Assembly: GCA_963734685.1 (NCBI GenBank)
Contig: CAVTIC010000007.1
Span: forward strand, 806,001 to 870,000
Origin: JAOUEA01 sp963734685
GTDB lineage: Bacteria; Actinomycetota; UBA4738; HRBIN12
DNA length: 64,000 bases
Direction of reading: 5' to 3'
Under the pieces are notes generated by a model. The model was not told the origin of the DNA. It saw nothing but the letters and a program-made list of their open reading frames with translations, and did no database searches. Positions 1-7,722 of the stretch are shown here, piece by piece. Made by a program: the position numbers and the translations under genes. Position 1 is the first letter of the stretch. Every line of letters starts with the position of its first letter.

Positions 1-1244
1 GGCTCGGACGATCGAGGAGGCTCGCGTGGTGGCTCGCCACATCGGGTACCCGGTCGTCGTCCGCCCCTCGTACGTGCTCGGCGGGAGGGCGATGGAGATC
101 GTCTACGACGACGACGAGCTGGAGACGTTCGTCCGCACCGCCGCCGAGGCCTCGCCCGACCATCCGGTGCTGGTCGACCGATTCCTCGAGGGTGCGATCG
201 AGGTCGACGTCGATGCCGTGGCCGACGCCGCCGGGGACGTCTTCGTGGGCGGGGTCATGGAGCACATCGAGGAAGCCGGGGTGCACTCCGGCGATTCCAG
301 CTGCCAGATCCCGCCCGCGACCCTCAGTGACGACGAACTCGACACGATCGAGGAGATCACCCGGCGGTTGGCTCGACGCCTGGGCGTGGTCGGGTTGTTG
401 AACCTGCAGCTCGCGGTGAAGGACGAACGGATCTGGGTGCTCGAGGCGAATCCTCGGGCGTCGCGGACGGTGCCGTTCGTCTCCAAGGTGATCGGCGTCT
501 CGCTCGCGCGGGTGGCAACCCTGGTGCTCACGGGCCGGACGCTGGCCGACCTCGCCGCCGACGGCGTGCTGCCGGCCGACCCCCACCACTACCGCCACCT
601 GCTCGTACACGAGCGTGAAGGCGGCCGTACTGCCGTTCGGCCGATTCCCGGGCGTCGACACGGTGCTCGGCCCCGAGATGAAGTCCACCGGCGAGGTGAT
701 GGGGGTCGATCGGGACTCGGGCATGGCGCTGGCGAAGGCGATGGTGGCGGCGGGGCACGCGCTGCCGACCACGGGCACGGTCTTCGTGAGCGTGGCGAAC
801 CGCGACAAGCGGGCGATCGTGTTCCCGGCCAAGCGACTGGCCGATCTCGGATTCCGCCTCCTCGCCACCGGTGGTACGGCCGGCGTGTTGCGGCGCGCGG
901 GGATCGCCGTGGAACGGGTGGCGAAGGTGAGCGAGGGCCCCGACAACGTCGGGGAGATGATCCGCGTCGGCCGCGTCGACCTGGTGATCAACACGCCGTT
1001 CGGACGCGGCCCTCGCTCCGACGGGTACTTCATCCGCACGGCGGCCGCATCGGCGGGGGTGCCCTGCATCACGACGCTGCCCGGCGTGTTCGCTGCGGTG
1101 CGCGGCATCGAAGCGCTCGGCGGGCCGCCGACCGAGCCGCGTTCGGTGCAGGAGTACCATGCCGAGGCGATGGCCGAGCCGATGCAGGCGCGACTCACGT
1201 TCGAGCAGACCGCGGCTGCTCCGGCCGGGGAGGCGCCCGCGTGA
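1..1244 (+). CDS. carB: Carbamoyl-phosphate synthase large subunit, 3' part (frameshifted)
   Basis: The large subunit makes carbamoyl phosphate from ammonia, bicarbonate and ATP for pyrimidine and arginine synthesis. The window opens inside the second ATP-grasp half: RPSYVLGGRAMEIVY near the start and VLEANPRASRTVPF near base 450 are carB signatures. The C-terminal MGS-like regulatory domain (FVSVANRDKRAIVFPAK, then VDLVINTPFGRG) follows from about base 612, but in the next reading frame. The span from base 2 to the stop is 3n+1 bases, so one extra base near 600-615 explains it. I infer an assembly error because both halves are fully conserved. The stop TGA overlaps the GTG of the next gene (GTGA). 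Confidence 0.93.
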
Positions 1245-2113
1245 AGCGCGTGCGCGCCGAGATCCTCTCCACCCGCAAGCTCGGCGCGTACCACTCGCTC
1301 ACGCTCGTCGCCCCCGAGATCGCCGAGAAGGCTCGGCCCGGTCAGTTCCTGGCCGTGAAGATGCCCGAGGGGCGCGAGTTCCTGCTGCGCCGGCACATGG
1401 CCGTGCACCAGGCGTCGCGGCGCGGCGGCTGGGCCGGCACGCTGGAGTTCGTCGTCGACCCTTCGGGCCCGGGCACCGAGTGGCTGACGACGGCGAAGGC
1501 CCACGAGTTCCTCGAGGTGATCGGCCCGCTCGGCACCCCGTTCGCGTATCCGAAGCGGCACACGAACTGCCTGTTGGTCGCGGAGGGGCACGGCGCTGCA
1601 TCGCTCTACTTCCTCGCCCAGGAGTTGCTGGCACGTCACAAGCGCGTCGACATGGTCGTGGGCGCCGAGACGCTCGAGCGCGTCTTCAAGCCGATAGAGG
1701 GTAAGCGCCTCTCGCAGACGATCGCGATCGTCACCGCCGACGGCTCGCTCGGCGAGCGGGGCTCGGTCATGGACGTGCTGCCCGAGATGGTGGATTCGAC
1801 GAGCGCCGAGGTGCTCTATGCGGCGGCATCTTCCCCGACGCTCGCGAAGATCGCCGCGCTCTGCAAGGGTCGCGCCATCCCTGCGCAGGTGTCGGTGGAG
1901 GAGCGGATGGCCTGCGGCCTCGGACTCTGCCAGACGTGCGTCGTCCCGGTCGCACGCAAGGACGGGAGCGGCTACGACCACCTGCGGTCCTGCGTCGACG
2001 GGCCGGTGTTCAACCCCGCACGGGTGCTGTGGGACCGGTGGCTCTCCGAGGAACCGACGATGCTGCCCACGCCGCCCGAAGGCCTCCCGGTGGTCCGATC
2101 GTGGCCGGGGTGA
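1241..2113 (+). CDS. pyrK: PyrK-like iron-sulfur flavoprotein subunit (degenerate FAD/NAD motifs)
   Basis: By length (290 aa), position and fold this is the electron-transfer subunit of a type 1B dihydroorotate dehydrogenase, which passes electrons from FMN in PyrD via [2Fe-2S] and FAD to NAD+. The [2Fe-2S] cysteines are intact: MACGLGLCQTC, then RSCVDGPVF. The FAD motif RRPxS is changed to RRHMAVH, the NAD-site glycine motif GGGxG reads AEGHGAASL, and the usual CGP motif is AASSP. GTG start at 1241 overlaps the carB stop. The iron-sulfur part looks usable while nucleotide sites look altered, matching the unusual partner PyrD downstream. Family assignment is firm; activity is uncertain. Confidence 0.82.
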   Translation: MKRVRAEILSTRKLGAYHSLTLVAPEIAEKARPGQFLAVKMPEGREFLLRRHMAVHQASRRGGWAGTLEFVVDPSGPGTEWLTTAKAHEFLEVIGPLGTPFAYPKRHTNCLLVAEGHGAASLYFLAQELLARHKRVDMVVGAETLERVFKPIEGKRLSQTIAIVTADGSLGERGSVMDVLPEMVDSTSAEVLYAAASSPTLAKIAALCKGRAIPAQVSVEERMACGLGLCQTCVVPVARKDGSGYDHLRSCVDGPVFNPARVLWDRWLSEEPTMLPTPPEGLPVVRSWPG

Positions 2114-3071
2114 GGCGATCGCTCGCGGTCGATCTCGGCGGTGTCGTGCTGCCCACGCCGGTCATGATCGCCTCGGGATGCGGCGGCACCGGAGGCGAGC
2201 TGGCCGGGCTGCTCGACATGCGGAAGGTCGGGGCGATCGTGAGCCGCACGATCACGCTCGAGCCCGAGCGGGGATCACCCACGCCGAGGGTCTGCGAGTC
2301 GCCCGCGGGGGTGGTCTGGTCGACCGGGCTGCAGAACCCCGGCATCGACGCGTTCGTCGCGGAGGAGCTCCCGCGCCTGGCGCGGGACGGCACTCCTGTG
2401 ATCGTGTCGATCGGAGGCGGAACGCTCGAGGAGTACGTGCGGATCACCGGCGCCCTGCAGGGCCGGCCGGAGGTCGCCGGGATCGAGGTTCACCTGTCCG
2501 GGGCCGATCATGAGCTCGGCCGAGCGGTGCTCGGCGCGCACCTTGACCGAGCCGTCGAGGTCGTCGGGGCGGTCGCACGTATGTCCCTCGTGCCGGTGTT
2601 CGCGAAGCTCCCGCTGCAGGTGTCCGAGCTCTCCGAGATCGCGGCCGCGGTGGTGCGGGCCGGGGTCACCGGCGTCACGGTGGGAGGGTCGGTCCCCGCG
2701 CTCGACGTCCGAGCGGGCCGGCGAAACCCGGTCTCGGCGGCGTGACGGGGTGGCTCAGCGGCCCAGCGCTGCGCCCGACGATGCTTCGGGCGGTCTTCGA
2801 CGTGTCGCGAGCCGTGCCCGAGACGCCGGTGATCGCCGTCGGCGGCATCCGAAGCGGTGACGACGCCGTCGAGGCGTTCCTCGCCGGGGCGTGGGCCGTG
2901 CAGGTCGGCACCGCCATGCTGGTCGACCCGGCAGCCCCCGTGGCGGTCGCCCAGGGCATCGTCCGATACCTGAAAGCCAAGGGGCTCGCGTCGCCCGCCG
3001 ATGTGCGGGGGCGGCTGCGGGTGCCGACGTCGTTCGGAGCGGTCGAGATCGACGAAAGGGCCCAACGATGA
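2110..3071 (+). CDS. pyrD: PyrD-like FMN protein with altered orotate site (frameshifted)
   Basis: Homologous to the catalytic subunit of type 1B dihydroorotate dehydrogenase over its whole length. The start (PVMIASGCGGTGGE), GSPTPRV, GLQNPG, WLSGPALRP and the FMN-phosphate loop (IAVGGIRSG, VQVGTAML) all align. Key substrate residues are missing: the SCPN motif carrying the catalytic Cys reads SGADHE, LNxIGLQN reads VWSTGLQN, and the INT motif reads VGG. The protein may therefore be inactive on dihydroorotate or have another substrate. At 2716-2735 the frame changes (one base missing); shifting it restores a KPGLGGVTGWLSGP reading. GTG at 2110 overlaps the pyrK stop; the end overlaps pyrF by four bases (ATGA). 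Confidence 0.82.
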
Positions 3072-3751
3072 TCCCGCGTCCGGAGCGCCCCCTCGTGGTG
3101 GCCCTCGACCTCAGTGATCTCGACCGGGCAGAGACCCTCGCTCGCGCTCTGGCGCCGCACGTGGGCATGCTGAAGGTCGGCCTGGAGCTCTGTTGGGCGG
3201 AAGGGCCCGAGGCCGTGCGACGGATCTCTCGGCACGCGCCGGTCTTCGTCGACGCGAAGCTCCACGACATCCCGAACACGGTCGAACGCGCGGCCGCCAA
3301 CATCGCCGGGCTCGGGGTGGCCATGCTCAACGTGCACGCGCTCGGGGGTGACGCGATGATGCGCGCGGCCGTCGAAGGATCTGCCCGGGGTGCCGCCCGG
3401 TCCGGCCTCGCGATGCCGATGGTGACCGCGGTGACCGTGCTGTCGTCGATGGCGGGTGAGGGCCTCGCTACACCGTCATCGCTGGCGTTCGAGGCGCGCG
3501 AGGCCGGGCTCGACGGGGTCGTGGTCTCGGGCGAGGACGTCAGCGAGGTCCGCGAGGTCTGCGGCGACGCGTTCTGTCTCGTGGTGCCCGGCATCCGTCC
3601 GCACGGTTCGAACGGCGACGATCAGGTACGCGTGCTCACGCCGTCGGCGGCGCTGGATGCCGGGGCCGACTACCTCGTCGTCGGGCGCCCCATCACGGGA
3701 TCGGAGGACCCCGTCGGCGTCGCGCGGGGCATCGCGCTGACCGCCCGCTGA
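3068..3751 (+). CDS. pyrF: Orotidine 5'-phosphate decarboxylase
   Basis: Converts OMP to UMP, the last step of de novo UMP synthesis, in the cytoplasm. The 227-residue protein has the catalytic DxKxxD motif as VDAKLHDIPNTV (about residues 57-68), VNVHALGG-like strand MLNVHALGG, and the phosphate-binding end PGIRPHG...DYLVVGRPIT. It is a normal, complete enzyme, in contrast to the altered PyrD-like protein just upstream. The ATG overlaps the pyrD stop as ATGA, so it is probably translated by coupling at the end of the carB-pyrK-pyrD-pyrF run. Confidence 0.96.
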   Translation: MIPRPERPLVVALDLSDLDRAETLARALAPHVGMLKVGLELCWAEGPEAVRRISRHAPVFVDAKLHDIPNTVERAAANIAGLGVAMLNVHALGGDAMMRAAVEGSARGAARSGLAMPMVTAVTVLSSMAGEGLATPSSLAFEAREAGLDGVVVSGEDVSEVREVCGDAFCLVVPGIRPHGSNGDDQVRVLTPSAALDAGADYLVVGRPITGSEDPVGVARGIALTAR

Positions 3752-3809
3752 CGATCGCGCCGACCGCGCGCCGACGATCGCGCCGACCGCGTGCCGACGA
3801 TCGGCCGCC
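3748..3809 (+). repeat. 23-bp tandem repeat, 2.7 copies
   Basis: Starting at the pyrF stop, a 23-base unit of the form cYgacgatcgcgccgaccgc plus three bases occurs at 3748-3770 and 3771-3793, with a partial third copy to 3809. The first copy includes the pyrF stop codon. It lies between pyrF and the mihF promoter. No function is evident. Confidence 0.8.
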
Positions 3810-3854
3810 GCGCCTCCGACGTGCGAAACCGCAGGTCGTCGGGCACATCGCGCG

Positions 3855-3884
3855 TTGTGGCCCTTCCGCGGCCCTGCGTATACT
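3855..3884 (+). promoter_or_regulatory. Probable promoter of mihF
   Basis: A -35 like TTGTGG (3855-3860) is followed after 18 bases by a -10 TATACT (3879-3884). The same TATACT hexamer with an 18-base spacer stands before the FMN riboswitch and before infC. Transcription would start about 45 bases upstream of the mihF ATG. Confidence 0.6.
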
Positions 3885-3937
3885 CCCCGGGTTCTCGCAC
3901 CCCTCGATCGTCAGAACCCACACCGAAGGAGCACGTG

Positions 3938-4246
3938 ATGGCGCTACCGCAGTTGACCCCGGAACAGCGCGCCCAGGCCCTCGAGAAGGCCGCCGCCGCG
4001 CGGAAGGCTCGTGCCGAGCTGAAGGGCGAGCTGAAGTCCGGGAAGGTCTCGCTGCAGCAGGTGCTGAAGCGCGAGGACGACACCGTCGGCAAGATGAAGG
4101 TATCGGTCGTGCTCGAGTCCCTGCCCGGCGTCGGCAAGGTCCGCGCCGGCAAGATCATGGAGGAGCTCGACATCAGTGCCACCCGTCGGGTCCGTGGTCT
4201 CGGCGCCAAGCAGCGCGAGCAGCTGCTCGCCAAGTTCGCGAAGTAA
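3938..4246 (+). CDS. mihF: Actinobacterial integration host factor mIHF
   Basis: A small basic, helical DNA-binding nucleoid protein of 102 aa. The C-terminal part LPGVGKVRAGKIMEELDI followed by RRVRGLG is the helix-two-turn-helix typical of mIHF, which is unrelated to proteobacterial IHF. The ATG at 3938 follows a GAAGGAG ribosome site. It sits directly before gmk and rpoZ, the usual actinobacterial order. It bends DNA and in mycobacteria and streptomycetes affects replication and transcription; that role here is inferred from the family. Confidence 0.95.
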   Translation: MALPQLTPEQRAQALEKAAAARKARAELKGELKSGKVSLQQVLKREDDTVGKMKVSVVLESLPGVGKVRAGKIMEELDISATRRVRGLGAKQREQLLAKFAK

Positions 4247-4255
4247 GCCCCGGCC

Positions 4256-4894
4256 TTGGCTGCACGCCGAGGCATCCTGTTCGTCATCGCGGGCCCCTCG
4301 GGGGTCGGGAAGGGCACCCTCGTCCGGGCAGTGCGGTCCCGCATCCCTGATGGGCTCGTGCTCTCCACGAGCGCCACGACCCGCCGTCGACGCGAGGGCG
4401 AGGTCGAAGGCCGTGACTACGTCTTCGTCGACCGGCCCACCTTCGAACGGATGGCAACCGAGGGCGAGTTGCTCGAGTGGGCCGAGGTCTTCGACAACCT
4501 CTACGGCACTCCGGCCTCCTTCGTCGAGGCCCACCTTCTCGACGCTGACGACGTGCTGCTGGAGATCGACGTGCAGGGCGCCGCGCAGATCCGGGAGCGC
4601 GCGCCCGACGCGGTGCTGATCCTGTTACGGCCTCCTTCGCTGGACGAATTGGCTCGACGGCTCCGGTCGCGCGGCACGGAGAGCGAGGATCGGATCGAGC
4701 GGCGCCTCGGCGAGGCCGAACGGGAGCTCGCCCAAGCCTCGTGGTTCGATCACGAGGTCGTGAACGACGACCTGGAACGAGCGTCGTCGCAGGTCGCTGC
4801 TATCATCGAGACCTCACGCGATCGTTCCTCGCGCGGCGTCTCGCCGAGGCCCGAGGAGGCCGCGTCTGACCCCACGGAGGATCTTTCCGGATGA
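4256..4894 (+). CDS. gmk: Guanylate kinase
   Basis: Phosphorylates GMP to GDP with ATP. The P-loop GPSGVGKGT is at about residues 13-21, the GMP-binding region STSATTRRRREGEVEGRDY follows, and the lid/adenine region RLRSRG is present. The protein is 212 aa, a normal size, with a slightly long acidic C-terminal tail. I chose TTG at 4256, nine bases after the mihF stop, because no ATG/GTG fits the conserved N-terminus. The stop overlaps the rpoZ ATG by four bases, pointing to one mihF-gmk-rpoZ-coaBC transcript. Confidence 0.95.
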   Translation: MAARRGILFVIAGPSGVGKGTLVRAVRSRIPDGLVLSTSATTRRRREGEVEGRDYVFVDRPTFERMATEGELLEWAEVFDNLYGTPASFVEAHLLDADDVLLEIDVQGAAQIRERAPDAVLILLRPPSLDELARRLRSRGTESEDRIERRLGEAERELAQASWFDHEVVNDDLERASSQVAAIIETSRDRSSRGVSPRPEEAASDPTEDLSG

Positions 4895-5139
4895 TCGAAC
4901 CCAAGATCGACGACCTGCTCGCGGCGGTCGACTCCAAGTACTCGCTCGTGATCCTGGCCGCGAAGCGAGCCCGCGAGATCAACAGCTACTACAACCAGCT
5001 CGGTGAAGGCCGCGGCGAGTTCGTGCCGCCGCTCGTCGAGAGCGGGTTCAGCAACAAGCCGCTGTCGATCGCGCTCGAAGAGATCGCCGAGGGCAAGATC
5101 GAGTACGAACGCACCGAGGAACCGGCGGACGCCGAATAG
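4891..5139 (+). CDS. rpoZ: RNA polymerase omega subunit
   Basis: The 82-residue omega subunit helps fold and retain the beta' subunit in RNA polymerase. The conserved segment AAKRAREINSYYNQL lies near the middle, and an acidic tail (ERTEEPADAE) ends the protein. Its ATG overlaps the gmk stop (ATGA), and coaBC begins about 40 bases after its end. Confidence 0.94.
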   Translation: MIEPKIDDLLAAVDSKYSLVILAAKRAREINSYYNQLGEGRGEFVPPLVESGFSNKPLSIALEEIAEGKIEYERTEEPADAE

Positions 5140-5180
5140 CCGGTCGTCCCGGGGCGTCCCGGCCTCGAGGAGGTCCGAAG

Positions 5181-6398
5181 ATGGCAGCGAGTCGACCTGC
5201 CGCCGGCCCGCTCGCAGGCCGACGAGTCCTGCTCGGTGTCACGGGTGGTATCGCCGCCTACAAGGCAGCCCACCTGACCCGCCTGATGACCGGCGCCGGT
5301 GCCGAGGTCACCGTCGTCATGACGGAGTCGGCCACCCGCTTCGTGGGACCCGACACCTTCGCCGCGCTCGCGGGACGTCCCGTGCACACCTCGTTGTGGG
5401 AGCGCTCGGGAGACGTGCTTCACGTCCGCCTCGCGCGCGAGGCGGACCTGGTCGTCGTGGCGCCGGCCACCGCCAACCTGGTCGCGAAGCTCTCGCTCGG
5501 TCTCGCCGACGATCTGCTGACGTCCGTGCTCCTGGAGTACAGGGGTCCACTGGTCATCGCGCCTGCGATGCACTTCGGTATGTGGCTCCATCCGGCCACG
5601 GTGCACAACGTCGAGACGCTCGCTGCACGGGGGGTCCGCATCGCGGGCCCGGCGCTCGGCGCGCTCGCCTACGGGGACGAGGGTATCGGCCGCATGGTCG
5701 AGCCCGAGGAGATCGTCGACGAGGCGGTGTCGGCGCTCGGCGTCGGAGGCGAGTTGAGCGGCCGAGTGGTGCTGGTGACGGCCGGCCCCACCTTCGAGCC
5801 GATCGACCCGGTACGGTTCATCGGCAACCACTCGACGGGCAGGATGGGAACGGCCATCGCACGCGAGGCCGCCCGCCGCGGCGCCGACGTGCGGTTGGTG
5901 CTCGGTCCGGGCACCGTGGGTCCGCCGCCCGGCGTCACGGTCTCGCATGTGGTCACCGCTGAAGAGATGCGCACCACCGTCCTCGAGGCCGTCGACGAGG
6001 CCGACGCGATCGTGATGGCCGCCGCCGTGGCCGACTTCCGTCCGAAGCAGGTGGCGGGGAGCAAGCTGAAGAAGGCTGACGGCACGCCCGATCTCGTCCT
6101 CGAGCCGACCCCCGACATCCTTCGGGAGCTCGCGGAGCGGCGGCGAGCGGGCCAGGTGCTCGTCGGGTTCGCAGCCGAGACCGGCGACGTCGAGTCGGCG
6201 GGTCGTGGCAAGTTGGCGAGCAAAGGGGTCGACATCGTGGTCGCGAACGAGGTGGGCCGCGACGGCACGGGTTTCGCGTCCGATACGAACCACGCTGCGA
6301 TCCTCGATGCCGCCGGCGACGACGTTGCGCTCCGTGACTGGACCAAGGACGGGCTCGCCGGGGCGATCGTCGACCGCATCGCTGCGCGGCTCCGGTGA
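5181..6398 (+). CDS. coaBC: Bifunctional phosphopantothenoylcysteine decarboxylase/synthetase
   Basis: Carries out two steps of coenzyme A synthesis: joining cysteine to 4'-phosphopantothenate (CoaB, C-terminal) and decarboxylating the product (CoaC, N-terminal, FMN). The CoaC part starts VLLGVTGGIAAYKA and has VVVAPATANLVAK. Its active-site PxMN motif reads PAMHFGMW and the usual catalytic cysteine position reads AYGDEG; to my recollection His in that motif is also found in mycobacterial CoaBC, so this is probably a lineage form. The CoaB part has GPTFEPIDPVRFIGNHSTG and AAAVADFRPK. ATG at 5181 follows a GGAGG ribosome site. 405 aa, complete. Confidence 0.95.
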   Translation: MAASRPAAGPLAGRRVLLGVTGGIAAYKAAHLTRLMTGAGAEVTVVMTESATRFVGPDTFAALAGRPVHTSLWERSGDVLHVRLAREADLVVVAPATANLVAKLSLGLADDLLTSVLLEYRGPLVIAPAMHFGMWLHPATVHNVETLAARGVRIAGPALGALAYGDEGIGRMVEPEEIVDEAVSALGVGGELSGRVVLVTAGPTFEPIDPVRFIGNHSTGRMGTAIAREAARRGADVRLVLGPGTVGPPPGVTVSHVVTAEEMRTTVLEAVDEADAIVMAAAVADFRPKQVAGSKLKKADGTPDLVLEPTPDILRELAERRRAGQVLVGFAAETGDVESAGRGKLASKGVDIVVANEVGRDGTGFASDTNHAAILDAAGDDVALRDWTKDGLAGAIVDRIAARLR

Positions 6399-6444
6399 TG
6401 CGGTCGGGCTCGACGACGGCCTTGCGCCCCGGCGGACGCCGGCC

Positions 6445-6474
6445 CTGACGGCCGTCATGGGCGCGGGCTAGACT
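6445..6474 (+). promoter_or_regulatory. Probable promoter of metK (leaderless)
   Basis: CTGACG (6445-6450), an 18-base spacer, then TAGACT (6469-6474). The metK ATG begins eight bases after the -10 box, so the RNA would start at or next to the start codon. No ribosome-binding site precedes the ATG. Confidence 0.6.
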
Positions 6475-6482
6475 CGGCAATC

Positions 6483-7673
6483 ATGACCCAGGCCTACCTC
6501 TTCTCGTCGGAATCGGTGACCGAGGGGCACCCCGACAAGCTCGCAGACCAGATCTCCGATTCGATCCTCGACGCGCTGCTCGCAGGCGACCCGAACAGCC
6601 GTGTCGCCTGCGAGACCCTGGTCACCACCGGTCTCGCGTTCATCTCGGGTGAGATCACCACCGAGGGGTGGGTCGACATCCCCGCGGTCGTGCGCGAGAC
6701 GATCACAGAGATCGGATACACCGACGCGAAGTTCGGCCTCGACGGCGAGACGTGCGGTGTGATGACGGCGATCCAGGAGCAGTCGCCTGACATCGCCCGC
6801 GGCGTCGACGACGCCCTCGAGCATCGCGCCGAACATTCCGGCGACCCGCTCGACCACCTCGGCGCCGGCGACCAGGGCATGATGTTCGGCTACGCCTGCC
6901 GCGAGACCGAGGAGCTCATGCCGCTGCCGATCGCGATGGCGCACCGGCTGTCCAAACGGCTGGCCGACGTCCGCAAGGCCGGGGTCGTGCCCTACCTGCG
7001 GCCCGACGGCAAGAGCCAGGTGTCGATCGAGTACGAGGGCGGCCGTCCGGTCCGAGTCGACACCGTGCTGATCAGCGCGCAGCACCGCGAGGAGGTCGAC
7101 GTCGAGACCCTGCTCAAGCCCGACATCGAGGCGGAGGTGATCGACCCCGTGTTGCGAGAGTTCCCCGAGCTCGACGCAGCCGGGGTGCGCGTGCTCGTCA
7201 ACCCGACGGGCAGGTTCGAGATCGGCGGACCCAAGGCGGATACCGGGCTCACCGGCCGGAAGATCATCGTCGACACCTACGGCGGCTACGCTCCCCACGG
7301 CGGCGGGGCGTTCAGCGGGAAGGACCCCACGAAGGTCGACCGCTCCGCCGCGTACATGGCGAGGTTCGTTGCGAAGAACATCGTCGCCGCCGGGCTGGCC
7401 GACCGTGCGCAGCTTCAGCTCGCGTATGCGATCGGCACCGCGCACCCCGTGAGCCTGCTCCTCGAGACGTTCGGCACCGAACGGGTCGACCCCGAGAAGC
7501 TGCGAGGCGCGCTGTGGGACGTCTTCGACTTCAGACCTGCGGCGATCATCCGTGATCTCGACCTCGCTCGACCCCTGTACCGCGAGACGGCCGCCTACGG
7601 GCATTTCGGCCGCAAGGAGTTCCCCTGGGAGGGGACCGACCGCGTCGACGACCTGCGCGCCGCCGTCGCCTAA
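6483..7673 (+). CDS. metK: S-adenosylmethionine synthase
   Basis: Makes S-adenosylmethionine from methionine and ATP. The 396-residue protein has EGHPDKLADQISDSILDA at the N-terminus, the loop GAGDQGMMFGYA, the phosphate-binding GGGAFSGKDPTKVDRSAAY, and AYAIGTAHPVS near the end. It is complete and of normal length. The close -10 box and missing ribosome site suggest a leaderless message. The stop TAA at 7671 lies inside or just before the start region of priA. Confidence 0.97.
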   Translation: MTQAYLFSSESVTEGHPDKLADQISDSILDALLAGDPNSRVACETLVTTGLAFISGEITTEGWVDIPAVVRETITEIGYTDAKFGLDGETCGVMTAIQEQSPDIARGVDDALEHRAEHSGDPLDHLGAGDQGMMFGYACRETEELMPLPIAMAHRLSKRLADVRKAGVVPYLRPDGKSQVSIEYEGGRPVRVDTVLISAQHREEVDVETLLKPDIEAEVIDPVLREFPELDAAGVRVLVNPTGRFEIGGPKADTGLTGRKIIVDTYGGYAPHGGGAFSGKDPTKVDRSAAYMARFVAKNIVAAGLADRAQLQLAYAIGTAHPVSLLLETFGTERVDPEKLRGALWDVFDFRPAAIIRDLDLARPLYRETAAYGHFGRKEFPWEGTDRVDDLRAAVA

Positions 7674-7722
7674 CTACCCCGAGCCGCTCGCCGGCCCGGT
7701 CGCCGTCTGCGTCGATCGGCCC

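Noticed and set aside
26..2113. A single open frame suggesting a carB-pyrK fusion protein
   Set aside because: Its middle part (about 615-1240) is Arg/Gly-rich nonsense, while the real carB C-terminal domain lies in another frame; a one-base shift makes the apparent fusion.
6400..6482. SAM riboswitch before metK, and T-box leaders before pheS, tyrS or trpS
   Set aside because: The upstream regions are too short and lack the conserved cores; -10 boxes lie next to the start codons instead.
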